Shown here in pieces: positions 40,761 to 49,740 of a DNA stretch of 64,000 nt (its first letter is position 1; each line of letters opens with the position of its first letter). The stretch spans positions 1 through 64,000 of the forward strand of contig JAYSEK010000017.1 in the NCBI GenBank assembly GCA_041913905.1, in the 5' to 3' direction. The notes beneath the pieces were generated by a model. That model saw nothing but the letters and a program-made list of their open reading frames with translations, ran no database searches and was not told where the DNA came from. Origin of the DNA: Roseateles_B sp041913905. Its GTDB lineage: Bacteria; Pseudomonadota; Gammaproteobacteria; Burkholderiales; Burkholderiaceae_C. A program made the position numbers and the translations under genes.

Positions 40761-41116
40761 GTCAGGCTCTCCCTAGTTCATGAGGCTCATCGAAGGGCGG
40801 CTGGCCTTCCGGAGGCCGGCCGGACAGCGTCCCGATTGGAGTGGCTTACCCCTCGGAACACCATGCTATAAACCCTGGGCATTGTGGGTCGGCAGTGTGT
40901 CGGCTTTTCAATGGATTTCAAGGGGTTGTTGCAGCAAGCCAACCCAGGCCCTGTAAGCAGTGACATGGTCCGCCCGGCAGGGCCTTGGCAAGGGGGGCAT
41001 GACCTGACCCCATTTGCCTCGACCCCATTCAGCTGCACGCTTTCACCAACCGTCCACCACCCGTTCACCACCCGTTCGCCCGGCACCTGCATCCGCCGGG
41101 CCAGTCCTCCTGTTGC
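40761..41116. other. Intergenic stretch between the SGNH gene and the EamA gene
   Basis: About 355 bases between divergent genes. It carries a second copy of TGCTATAAACCC (40864-40875) and a tandem CACCACCCGTTC repeat (41056-41079). A short plus-strand frame from 40884 has no family resemblance. I see no other feature. Confidence 0.35.
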
Positions 41117-41977
41117 ATGGCATTTCTCGGCCTGATCTTCAACGCGCTCGTCTGGGGCCTGTCCTGGTGGCCCTTCCGCCAGTTCCAGTCTGCCGGCCTG
41201 CATCCCCTGTGGGCCACGGTGGGCTTCTACACCCTGTCCTGGCTGGTCATCGTGGTGCTGCGGCGCCAGGCCTGGCGCGAGCTGCTGGGCACACCCTCGC
41301 TGTGGCTGGTCATGGTGGCCGCCGGGACCACCAATACCTTCTTCAACTGGGGCGTGGCCACCGGCGATGTGGTGCGGGTGGTGCTGCTCTTCTACCTGAT
41401 GCCGCTGTGGGCGGTGCTGCTGGCGCGGCTGATCCTGGGCGAGCACCTGACCCGCCTGGCGCTGCTGCGCATGGTCCTGGCCCTGGGCGGCGCGGCGGCG
41501 GTGCTGGCGCCGACGGGCGGCGGACTGCCCCTGCCGTCCAGCCTGTCGGACTGGCTGGGCGTGCTGGGCGGCATGGCTTTCGCGCTCAACAACGTGATGC
41601 TGCGCCGCGAGGCCGGCCGCAGTCCCGAGGCACGGGCCCTGGCCATGTTCAGCGGCGGGGTGCTGGTCTCGGCACTGGCTGCGGGCCTGATGGCGGGGCA
41701 GGGCCTCGCGCCCTGGCCGTCCCTGGCTTCGCCGCTGTGGCTGCTGCCGTTGGCAGGCATGTCGGTGCTGTTCTTCCTCTCGAACCTGTCGCTGCAATAT
41801 GGGGCAGCCCGGCTGCCGGCCAATGTCACGGCCATCGTGATGTTGTGCGAGGTGCCTTTCGCGGCCGTGTCATCACTGGCCTGGGGGGGCGGCACCGTCG
41901 GTTTGCGGACGGCCTTGGGGGGCTTGTGCATCGTCGGCGCGGCCCTGCTGGCTGCGCTGGAGAAGCGGCGGGGCTAA
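41117..41977 (+). CDS. EamA/DMT family transporter
   Basis: 286 residues, ten predicted helices, two EamA repeats. Phrases such as LIFNALVWGLSWWPFRQFQSAGLHPLWAT and NWGVATGDVVRVVLLFYLMPLWAVLLARLILGEHLT are typical of the family. The start MAFLGLIFNALVWGL is within the first helix. Substrate unknown. The glutathione peroxidase gene follows after 27 bases, so they may share a transcript. Confidence 0.88.
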   Translation: MAFLGLIFNALVWGLSWWPFRQFQSAGLHPLWATVGFYTLSWLVIVVLRRQAWRELLGTPSLWLVMVAAGTTNTFFNWGVATGDVVRVVLLFYLMPLWAVLLARLILGEHLTRLALLRMVLALGGAAAVLAPTGGGLPLPSSLSDWLGVLGGMAFALNNVMLRREAGRSPEARALAMFSGGVLVSALAAGLMAGQGLAPWPSLASPLWLLPLAGMSVLFFLSNLSLQYGAARLPANVTAIVMLCEVPFAAVSSLAWGGGTVGLRTALGGLCIVGAALLAALEKRRG

Positions 41978-42004
41978 TATCCGCTTTCCCCACAGGAGCT
42001 TGCC

Positions 42005-42496
42005 ATGGCACAACAGACGATCTACGACTTCAGCGCCATTTCCATCGACGGCCAGCACTTCGCGTTTTCGGCCCAGCACGGCAAGGTGCTGCTCATCGTC
42101 AACACCGCCAGCGAGTGCGGCTTCACGCCCCAGTTCAAGGGCCTGGAGCAGCTCTGGCAGGACTACCGGACCCGCGGCCTGGTGGTGGTCGGTTTTCCCA
42201 GCAATGAGTTCGGCGGGCAGGACCCCGGCAGCAACGAGGAGATCGCCTCCTTCTGCGAGGTCAACTACGGCGTCAGCTTCCCCATGATGAGCAAGGTGGA
42301 AGTCAATGGCGAGAACGCGCACGCCCTGTGGCAATGGCTCAAGAAGGAAAAGCCCGGCCTGCTGGGCACCCAGGCCATCAAGTGGAACTTCACCAAGTTC
42401 CTGGTCGGACGCGATGGCCGCGTGATTCGCCGTTATGCGCCCAACGATGCGCCGGAGGCGCTGCGGGCCGACATCGAGGCGGCGCTGGACGCCTGA
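42005..42496 (+). CDS. Glutathione peroxidase, Cys type
   Basis: 163 residues. The thioredoxin-like fold shows in VLLIVNTASECGFTPQFKGLEQL with the peroxidatic Cys near 37, the second block VVGFPSNEFGGQDPG (with the Gln), and the third KWNFTKFLVGRDG (with the Trp). The BtuE-like short form uses thioredoxin more than glutathione as donor. It acts in the cytosol against peroxides. Confidence 0.93.
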   Translation: MAQQTIYDFSAISIDGQHFAFSAQHGKVLLIVNTASECGFTPQFKGLEQLWQDYRTRGLVVVGFPSNEFGGQDPGSNEEIASFCEVNYGVSFPMMSKVEVNGENAHALWQWLKKEKPGLLGTQAIKWNFTKFLVGRDGRVIRRYAPNDAPEALRADIEAALDA

Positions 42497-42544
42497 ATCG
42501 TCGTTTCCGGAGCGGATCCGTCGGCGTCGGTTCGGTGCCTGGCG

Positions 42545-43312
42545 TCAGCGGCGTAGCCGGCCGAAGTCCGCCGTGGCTGCGGCGTGGGGTCGCCAGTCGA
42601 TGCAGCGGTAGCCTTGTCGCAGCCGGCCTTGGGTGGCCTGCAGGGCCAGCCATTCATTGACCGTCTGACGCGAGACATTGGCCAGCGCAGCCAGCTCGGC
42701 CTGGCTGGCCCGCAGACGGCGCCATCCCGGCTCGCCGGCCAAATCCTCGCCACGCTGCTGGTCCAGCTGCTGCAGGCCCAGCAGCAGGCGCTCGGCCGCC
42801 GTGGCGTGGCGCGAGGCCGCCAGCAGGCCCAGCGTGCCTGCATAGCGGCCGGCGAACTCGCGCATCAGGGCGCGCGCAAAACCCGGGTACTCGTCCATCA
42901 GCCAGGTGTAGGCGGCCGGGCCGATCGCGATCAGCTGACTCGGACATGTCGCGACGGCTTCATAGCGCGAAGGCTGGCGGCACACGAAACCCGCCAGCCC
43001 GAAGAGACGCGGCGGCCGCACGCCTTCCAGCACCGAGACCTGGCCGTCCAGGCCGCTGAAGCGGGCCTCGATCTCGCCCTCCGCCACTGCAAAAAAGGCC
43101 TGCGGCAGGTGCCCTTGCAGCAGGGCGCACTCGCCCGCGTCCAGGCGCTGCAGGCGCAGCAGCGGCCCCAGGGCCTGCCAGCGGGCCTCGTCCAGGTGCC
43201 GGTCCAGACCCGGTTCGAGCGCAGCCAGCGTAGCGGCGAAGGCGCTGCGCAGGTCCGGCCGCGGGCGCCGGGCAGTTCCGGAACGGGTGGGAGATGCGGG
43301 CGAAGTCATCAT
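42545..43312 (-). CDS. Crp/Fnr family transcriptional regulator
   Basis: 255 residues. A cyclic-nucleotide-binding-like beta barrel (about 55-140, FFAVAEGEIEARFSGLDGQ) precedes a C-terminal HTH_Crp (about 195-245, RLRASQAELAALANVSRQTVNEWLALQATQG). It has no Cys cluster of the FNR type. Diverges from the DUF2332 gene, and converges on the glutathione peroxidase gene. Its signal and regulon are unknown. Confidence 0.85.
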   Translation of the reverse strand: MMTSPASPTRSGTARRPRPDLRSAFAATLAALEPGLDRHLDEARWQALGPLLRLQRLDAGECALLQGHLPQAFFAVAEGEIEARFSGLDGQVSVLEGVRPPRLFGLAGFVCRQPSRYEAVATCPSQLIAIGPAAYTWLMDEYPGFARALMREFAGRYAGTLGLLAASRHATAAERLLLGLQQLDQQRGEDLAGEPGWRRLRASQAELAALANVSRQTVNEWLALQATQGRLRQGYRCIDWRPHAAATADFGRLRR

Positions 43313-43369
43313 GGATGAATTGTCGGCTGCGCGACGATTCTGCCTGCGAGCCAGGCCTATGCTGCGGGC

Positions 43370-44518
43370 ATGTCTTCCTCACTTGCATCCACGATGCCAG
43401 CGGCCGCGACGCTCCGACCGGGTGCTGCCGACTGGGCGCCCTTGTTCCGAAAATTCGCGGCCGAGGACTGCCCGGAAGATCCGCTCTACCAGGCCCTGGG
43501 CCGGGTACTGGCCGCGCAGCCGGCGCTGCTCGCGCTGATGGACGAAGCGCCGCCCGAGCAGGCCCGGCCCAACCTCTACCTGGCGGCCCTGCATGCGCTG
43601 GTGATGGCGGAGCCGGATTCGGCACTGGCCCGCTACTTCCCTTCCGTCGGCGGCGACCGGCTGCCCGATGCGGCGCTGGACGGTGTGCTCGCGGATTTCG
43701 TGCGCACCCATGAGCCCGCCCTGCGCGAGTTGCTGCGGCACCGCGCCACGCAGACCAACGAGATCGGCCGCTGCGCGCTGCTGTGGCCCGCCCTGCAGCA
43801 CCTGGCCCGCGTGAGCGGTCGGCGGCGCCTGGCCCTGTTCGACTTCGGCTGCAGCGCCGGGCTCAATCTCGGCGTCGACGCCTACCGCTACCGCTATCTG
43901 GCCGCGGACGGCAGCTGGTTGGACGCCGGCGCCACGGCCGACGCGCATCGGCCCCTGATCAGCTGCCGATGGCAGGGCCGGCTGCCGCAGCAGGACGCCG
44001 GCTTCGAGCTGGTCCGGCGCCAGGGCGTGGACCTGCATCCGCTGCAGGTGGCCGATGAGGACGATGCCCGCTGGCTCCTGGCCTGCCTCTGGCCGCACGA
44101 CCGGGAGCGCCGCGAGCGCTTGCAGTCCGCGCTGGCGCTGGCCCGGACACAGGTCTGGCCGGTGCAGGCGGCCGCAGACGGCCTGGCGGTGCTGGAAGCC
44201 TGGCTGGACCAGTTGCCAGCGGACGTGCAACCCCTGCTCTTCAACAGCTGGGTGCTGTACTACTTCCAGGAGGCCGACCGTGCACGGTATCTCCGGCGGG
44301 TCGAGCAGCTGATGGCGTCACGCGGCCTGTGGTGGCTCTCGGCCGAGGCCCTGGCCTTCAGCGACTGGCCGGCGGATGCGGCCCTGCCGGCACGACCCGA
44401 GTCCCTCTCCGCCGGCAGCGCCACCCTCTGGCAATGGCGGCGCGCCGGTGCGGTACCGCAGGCGCTGGCCTGGTCCCACCCGCACGGGCGCTTTGCGCAC
44501 TGGTTTGCGCCCGGCTGA
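43370..44518 (+). CDS. DUF2332 family protein
   Basis: 382 residues, no membrane segment. The family phrases are APLFRKFAAEDCPEDPLYQALGRVLA, TQTNEIGRCALLWPAL and LALFDFGCSAGLNLGVDAYRYRY. The last one resembles the nucleotide loop of SAM-dependent methyltransferases, but no activity is established. Divergent from the Crp/Fnr gene. Confidence 0.85.
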   Translation: MSSSLASTMPAAATLRPGAADWAPLFRKFAAEDCPEDPLYQALGRVLAAQPALLALMDEAPPEQARPNLYLAALHALVMAEPDSALARYFPSVGGDRLPDAALDGVLADFVRTHEPALRELLRHRATQTNEIGRCALLWPALQHLARVSGRRRLALFDFGCSAGLNLGVDAYRYRYLAADGSWLDAGATADAHRPLISCRWQGRLPQQDAGFELVRRQGVDLHPLQVADEDDARWLLACLWPHDRERRERLQSALALARTQVWPVQAAADGLAVLEAWLDQLPADVQPLLFNSWVLYYFQEADRARYLRRVEQLMASRGLWWLSAEALAFSDWPADAALPARPESLSAGSATLWQWRRAGAVPQALAWSHPHGRFAHWFAPG

Positions 44519-44769
44519 GTGCGGACCGCGGAGCGAGGCCCGGCGGAAAGGGTGGGATGGGTGCCCTTCGGCACGCGGATGCGACCGCGCGCTGGCATAG
44601 ACTCGGCGGCGAACACCCGGCTCCCATGCGGGACGCAGGGCAAGCCTCCCCTCATCAGGGACGAAGGCGCTCGCCAGGTCGTGGCGGGGCTGTCCGGCAG
44701 GCCGCGAGGCCCCTCGCCGGCCCCCCGGCCGCATAATGGCAGGCTGTCTCAGCCCCGGAGTTACCTGCC

Positions 44770-45963
44770 ATGTTCCAACACGTTGATGCCTACCCTGGCG
44801 ACCCCATCCTCAGCCTGAACGAAGCCTTCCAGAAGGATCCGCGCCCGGGCAAGATCAACCTGTCCATCGGCATCTACTTCGACAACGACGGCCGCATCCC
44901 GATGATGGACTCGGTGCGCAAGGCCGAGCTGGCCGTGGTCGAGTCCGCCGGTGCGCGGCCCTACCTGCCCATGGAAGGGCTGGCCGCCTTCCGCAGCGAG
45001 GTGCAGGCCCTGCTGTTCGGCCGCGACGCCGAGCTGCTCAAGGCCGGCCGCGTGGCCACCATCCAGAGCGTGGGCTCCAGCGGCGGCCTGAAGGTCGGCG
45101 CCGACTTCATCAAGCGCTATTTCCCGGACAGCGCCGTCTACGTCTCCGATCCCACCTGGGACAACCACCGCGCCGTTTTCGAAGGCTCGGGCATCACGGT
45201 CAAGACCTATCCCTACTACGACCCCGCCAGCGGTGGCGTGCGCTTCGACGAGCTGCTGGCCGCCGTGCAGGCCATGCCGCCCAAGAGCGTGGTGCTGCTG
45301 CACGCCTGCTGCCACAACCCCACCGGCGTCGACCTCACGCCCGTGCAGTGGGACACCCTGATCCCCCTGCTCAAGCAACGCGAGCTGCTGCCCTTCCTGG
45401 ACATCGCCTACCAGGGCTATGGCGAGGGCCTGGAGCAGGACGCCTTCGCGATTCGCGCCATGGCCGACGCGGGCCTGTCCTTCTTCGTGGCCAACAGCTT
45501 CTCCAAGAACATGAGCCTCTATGGCGAGCGTTGTGGCGGGCTGTCGATCGTCTGCCCCGACGCCCAGCAGGCCAGCCATGTGCTGGGCCAGCTGAAGGCC
45601 ACCATCCGCCGCAACTACTCCAACCCGCCCATGCATGGCGGCCAGCTGGTCGCCAAGGTGCTGGGTGACCCGGACCTGCGCGCCCTGTGGGAAGGCGAGG
45701 TCGAGGAGATGCGCGAACGCATCCTGGCCATGCGCAACGCCCTGCACCAGGTGCTGTCGGCCAAGCTGCCGGATCGCAATTTCGACTACTTCCTGCACCA
45801 GCGCGGCATGTTCAGCTACACGGGCCTCACGGCGGCCCAGGTGGACCGCCTGAAGGAAGAGTTCGGCGTCTACCTCGTGCGCTCGGGCCGCATGTGCGTC
45901 GCCGGCCTCAACACCAAGAACGTGGAAGCCGTGGCCAATGCCATGGCTGCGGTGCTGGCGTGA
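44770..45963 (+). CDS. tyrB: Aromatic amino acid aminotransferase
   Basis: 397 residues. Class I PLP fold with Schiff-base Lys246 (ANSFSKNMSLYGER), the aspartate-family Arg (YLVRSGRMCVAG) and the block LLHACCHNPTGVDLT. It is closest to TyrB/AspC in form: MFQHVDAYPGDPILSLNEAFQKD. It transaminates Tyr, Phe and Asp with 2-oxoglutarate in the cytosol. The stop overlaps the start of the next gene (GTGA). Confidence 0.92.
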   Translation: MFQHVDAYPGDPILSLNEAFQKDPRPGKINLSIGIYFDNDGRIPMMDSVRKAELAVVESAGARPYLPMEGLAAFRSEVQALLFGRDAELLKAGRVATIQSVGSSGGLKVGADFIKRYFPDSAVYVSDPTWDNHRAVFEGSGITVKTYPYYDPASGGVRFDELLAAVQAMPPKSVVLLHACCHNPTGVDLTPVQWDTLIPLLKQRELLPFLDIAYQGYGEGLEQDAFAIRAMADAGLSFFVANSFSKNMSLYGERCGGLSIVCPDAQQASHVLGQLKATIRRNYSNPPMHGGQLVAKVLGDPDLRALWEGEVEEMRERILAMRNALHQVLSAKLPDRNFDYFLHQRGMFSYTGLTAAQVDRLKEEFGVYLVRSGRMCVAGLNTKNVEAVANAMAAVLA

Positions 45964-46961
45964 ACCGCGCAGGCCGCATCGCCTGGGGCACCGCACTGGT
46001 GCTGCTGGCCTGCGGCCTGACCTTCTCCATCGGCCCCCGCAACGGCGAGATCGCCTGGGAGCCGGCGCCGATGAAGCCCATCCAGCTGCCCGAGCAGCTG
46101 GACGCGCTGGAGGCGCAGCTGGCCGCCAGCGAGGCGCGCTTCAACGGCCTGACGCCGCAGACCGAGAAGCACATCGTCTGGGGCGAGAAGGGCCGCCGGC
46201 GCGCACCCTGGGCCGTGGTCTATCTGCACGGCTTCTCCGCCACCCGCCAGGAGATGGCGCCCATGCCCGAGCGTCTGGCCGAGGCTCTGGGGGGCAATAC
46301 CTTCTATACCCGCCTGGCCGGCCATGGCCTGCCTGGCGATGCCATGGCCCAGGCCAGCATCGGGCAATGGAAGGCCGATGCGCTGGAGGCCTTGCAGGTC
46401 GGGCAGCGCATCGGTGAGCGGGTGCTGGTCGTGGGCGCTTCCACCGGCGCGACGCTGGCAGCCTGGCTGGCCCAGCGCGAGGAGGCCAAGGATGTGGCGG
46501 GCTGGGTGCTGATTTCGCCCAACTTCGGCCCCAGGGACGCCAAGGCCGGCATCATCAACTGGCCCTGGGGCCGCAGCATCGCCCGCCTGGTGCAAGGTGC
46601 GCAGTACCGGGAAACGCCGGCCAATGATCGCAAGGCCCGCTTCTGGACCCACCGCTATCCCACCGAGGCCCTGTTCCCCATGATGGCGCTGGTCGAGCGG
46701 GTGCGCAGCAGCGAGCTCGGCAAGATCCAGGCGCCGACGCTGATGCTCATGTCGAAACGCGACACGGTGATCGACGTCGCCGAGGCCCGCGCGGCCTTCG
46801 AGCGCATCGGCAGCGCCCGCAAGCAGCTGATCGAGGTCGACTACAGCGAATCGCCTGGGCAGCACGTGCTGGCTGGCGACATCGATGCCCCCAAGGCCGT
46901 TCAGCCCATGGTGGAGCAGATCCGCGAATTCGTGGCCACGCAGGTCGAACCGCGGCCTTGA
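45960..46961 (+). CDS. Exported or membrane-anchored alpha/beta hydrolase
   Basis: 333 residues from the GTG at 45960, which overlaps the tyrB stop by four bases. An N-terminal hydrophobic segment (about 5-25) may be a signal anchor. The hydrolase core has the oxyanion strand VVYLHGFSATRQEM, the nucleophile elbow VVGASTGATLA near 155, the acid in MSKRDTVID, and a His near the C-terminus (QHVLAGD). Substrate unknown. Coupled to tyrB. Confidence 0.8.
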   Translation: MNRAGRIAWGTALVLLACGLTFSIGPRNGEIAWEPAPMKPIQLPEQLDALEAQLAASEARFNGLTPQTEKHIVWGEKGRRRAPWAVVYLHGFSATRQEMAPMPERLAEALGGNTFYTRLAGHGLPGDAMAQASIGQWKADALEALQVGQRIGERVLVVGASTGATLAAWLAQREEAKDVAGWVLISPNFGPRDAKAGIINWPWGRSIARLVQGAQYRETPANDRKARFWTHRYPTEALFPMMALVERVRSSELGKIQAPTLMLMSKRDTVIDVAEARAAFERIGSARKQLIEVDYSESPGQHVLAGDIDAPKAVQPMVEQIREFVATQVEPRP

Positions 46962-47109
46962 TGAGACTTCGGTCACGCCTGCGGGCCGGCATGCCGCTGC
47001 AACAGGTGACGGTCCCCTGAAACAGGGGGCGTCTGAGCCTCAAATGCGATGGCGTTCACCTCGCCTGCGGCGCACACTGAGTCCATCACTGACGCCGTAG
47101 AGGTGGACC

Positions 47110-47340
47110 ATGGCACAGCTGATCAAGCCCTCCGCGACTGCAACAACCGAGACCGGCCTGGCCCGCGTGGCCGCGCTGGGGCGCACGGCGATGAACGCCA
47201 TCGCACGGCCGCTGAACATCGTTGGGAACAGCAAGATCGACGGTCTGGACGTCCAGGACTCCACGCTGGAGGAATGGGAGCAGTGCCAGTCGCAGTTCGA
47301 GGACAAGTTCCGCCACGGCGTCAGCGACTACCTGCGCTGA
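47110..47340 (+). CDS. Small protein of unknown function
   Basis: 76 residues, with a good ribosome binding site (GAGGTGG) in front of the ATG at 47110. There is no signal peptide or membrane segment. The N-terminal half is Ala/Thr-rich and basic, the C-terminal half acidic (STLEEWEQCQSQFEDKF). I do not recognise a family. It lies between the hydrolase and the PBP4-type gene. Confidence 0.6.
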   Translation: MAQLIKPSATATTETGLARVAALGRTAMNAIARPLNIVGNSKIDGLDVQDSTLEEWEQCQSQFEDKFRHGVSDYLR

Positions 47341-47385
47341 ACCCGCGCTGCTTGGGCGCGCGATACGGGCGCTACATTGCGGTCC

Positions 47386-48885
47386 ATGCATCGCCGACCT
47401 GAAGCCTTTCCAACGTCCCTTTTCGTCCGCTGCCGCCGCCTCGCCCGGGCCTGTGTGGTGGTGCTGGCGGGCGCAGCGGCCAGCCTGCAGTCGCAGGGAG
47501 CGGCCGTCAGCAAGTTGCCTGCGCCGGTGGCCGCGGCACTGAAGCGCGCGGGCGTGCCGCCCGAGGCGCTGGCCCTGCGCGCCTTTCCTCTGGACCGCCC
47601 GCGGGCCGGCTACGCCTGGCAGGCCGACAAACCCATGGTGCCGGGCTCGGTGATGAAGCTGCTCACGGCCGCCGCAGCCTTGGACCAACTGGGGCCCAAC
47701 GCGCGTGCGCGGACCGAGCTGCTGAGCAGCGCCCCGGCCCGCGACGGCGTGCTGGAGTCGCCGCTGTACCTGCGCGGCGGCGGGGACGGTGATTTCGACA
47801 CCGCCGCCCTGTGGCAGCTGCTGCGCGCGCTGCGGCAGTCCGGCGTGCGAGAGCTGCGTGGCGGCCTGGTGCTGGACCGCAGCCTGTTCCTGCCCGAGCG
47901 CGCGGACCTGCAGACCCCCGACTTCGACGACACGCCCAACTTCCCCTACAACGTCGTGCCCGACGCCCTGCTGCTGGACGGCGGGCTGCAGACCCTGGAG
48001 CTCAGCAGCGACGCGCTGGGCGTGCTGCGCGCCCGGCTGCCGGCCTGGCCCGAGTTGCCGGTGGACACCAGCGGTCTGAGCCTCGCCGAGGCCCCCTGCC
48101 GGCATTGGGACGCCTTGCCGCTGCAGCCGCGTTTCGAGCCCGCCCAGGGGGCGGCGGCAAAGCCACGCCTGGTGCTCAGCGGCCGCTTTCCCGTGGAGTG
48201 CAGGGTGAGCCAGCCCCTGCAGCTGCTGGACCGCCAGTGGCTGCTGGCAGAGACCGTGCGCCAGCTGTGGCAGTCGCTGGGCGGCACGATGAGCGGCGAG
48301 CTGCGCAGCGGCCAGGTACCGGCCGATGCGCGCGTGCTTCAGACCCACTGGGGCCGTCCGCTGGCGGAGGTGCTGCGCGGCGCACTCAAGCGGTCCGACA
48401 ACATGCAACTGCGTCTGGTCTATCTGCGCCTGGGCTTGCAGTCCACCGCCGACGCCAGCCTGCCCACGCAGGAGCGTGCCGCACAGGCGCTGCAGCAATG
48501 GCTGGCCGAGCACCGCATCCAGGCGCCCGAGCTGGTGCTGGACAACGGCGCCGGCCTCTCCCGCAGCGAGCGCATCAGCGCCGCAACGCTGGCCGAGGTG
48601 GTGCGCGAGGCAGCGCAGGGCCGCCATGCGCCGGACTGGCTGGCCGGGCTGCCGCTGGCCGGCGTTGACGGCACCTTGTCCCGCCGCTTCCAGGGCTCGC
48701 CGGCCCAGGGCCGGGCGCGGCTCAAGACCGGTACGCTGCGCAACGTGGTGTCGCTCGCCGGGCTGGTGCAGGACCGCCGCGGACGCTCCTGGGTGCTGGT
48801 GCTGATGCTCAACGACGAGGCGGCACCCTGGATCGGGCGGCCGGCGCTGGACCGCATCGTCGACTGGCTGGCGGGCCAGTCCTGA
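47386..48885 (+). CDS. dacB: D-alanyl-D-alanine carboxypeptidase/endopeptidase, PBP4 type
   Basis: 499 residues from the ATG at 47386. A signal peptide (about 1-40) is followed by the S13 motifs: SxxK in VPGSVMKLLT, SxN in KRSDNMQL and KTG in RLKTGTLRNV. The large insert between the first and second motifs is typical of class C PBPs. In the periplasm it trims D-Ala and cuts peptide cross-links. Confidence 0.92.
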   Translation: MHRRPEAFPTSLFVRCRRLARACVVVLAGAAASLQSQGAAVSKLPAPVAAALKRAGVPPEALALRAFPLDRPRAGYAWQADKPMVPGSVMKLLTAAAALDQLGPNARARTELLSSAPARDGVLESPLYLRGGGDGDFDTAALWQLLRALRQSGVRELRGGLVLDRSLFLPERADLQTPDFDDTPNFPYNVVPDALLLDGGLQTLELSSDALGVLRARLPAWPELPVDTSGLSLAEAPCRHWDALPLQPRFEPAQGAAAKPRLVLSGRFPVECRVSQPLQLLDRQWLLAETVRQLWQSLGGTMSGELRSGQVPADARVLQTHWGRPLAEVLRGALKRSDNMQLRLVYLRLGLQSTADASLPTQERAAQALQQWLAEHRIQAPELVLDNGAGLSRSERISAATLAEVVREAAQGRHAPDWLAGLPLAGVDGTLSRRFQGSPAQGRARLKTGTLRNVVSLAGLVQDRRGRSWVLVLMLNDEAAPWIGRPALDRIVDWLAGQS

Positions 48886-48921
48886 CGCCCTGGCCGTCCC
48901 AGCGCAGGTTATGCTGCGCGC

Positions 48922-49713
48922 ATGAAAGCCCTGGTCCCGACGATGGTTCTGGTCCTGGCCGGCCTGCTGGTCGGCGCGCCGCCCGCGCAGGCCGAGCCGC
49001 CGAAGCTGCACTTTGGCACCGAGCCCTTCCCGCCCTATGTGGTGGAGCGCCAGGGGCGGCCTACCGGGCCGCTGGTGGACGTCCTGAGAGCCGCCTGCGA
49101 GCGGCTGGGCTGGCATTGCGAGGTGAGCCTGCTGCCCTGGCGCCGGGCTCAGGCGGACGCGGAGGCCGGCCGGCTCGACGGCCTCTTTCCGCTGCTGCAG
49201 ACCCCCGAACGCGAGCGCCTTTTCCAGTTCACCAGTCCCGTGCTGAATGCGCGTTATGCACTGTTCAGCCTCAGCGGCCAAAGCTACCGCTACGAAGGGC
49301 CCGCGAGCCTGGAGGGGCATGTGCTGGGCGTCTATGGACCGTCCGGCACGGCGATCGCGCTCAGCGAGCTCTTGAAAGATGGGCCCGCGGTGACGGTCCA
49401 CACGGAGCCCGACAACACCACCGTGCTGCGCAAGCTGCTGCATGGCCGCTATGGCGAGCAGGGCCTGGCCTTCATCAACGAGAGCGTGGCCCTGCACCTG
49501 CTCAAGCAGGAACAGCTGAAGGGGCTGCAGATGGCCGGGGCGGTGCGTGAGATCACCTATGGCTTCGGCCTGGTGCGCGCCCGGGTCTCCGAGGAGGACT
49601 TCCAACGCTTCGACGAGGCGCTGCAGGCCAACTGCCGCAACGGGCGCAACGCGTCGCTGATCCGTCCCTATGCGCTGCCGGCTTCGGCCTGCGTGCTGCG
49701 TGTGCCACGCTGA
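48922..49713 (+). CDS. Periplasmic solute-binding protein (PBP type 2)
   Basis: 263 residues with a Sec signal (about 1-25, ending QAEPP). The mature chain begins KLHFGTEPFPPYVVERQGRPTGPLVDVL and has the block GRLDGLFPLLQTPERERLFQFTSPVL, as in SBP_bac_3 amino-acid-binding proteins. Like the one at 25810, it has no permease or ATPase next to it. Ligand unknown. Confidence 0.8.
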   Translation: MKALVPTMVLVLAGLLVGAPPAQAEPPKLHFGTEPFPPYVVERQGRPTGPLVDVLRAACERLGWHCEVSLLPWRRAQADAEAGRLDGLFPLLQTPERERLFQFTSPVLNARYALFSLSGQSYRYEGPASLEGHVLGVYGPSGTAIALSELLKDGPAVTVHTEPDNTTVLRKLLHGRYGEQGLAFINESVALHLLKQEQLKGLQMAGAVREITYGFGLVRARVSEEDFQRFDEALQANCRNGRNASLIRPYALPASACVLRVPR

Positions 49714-49740
49714 CGTCCTGGCTGCCTGGGGCGCGGGGCC

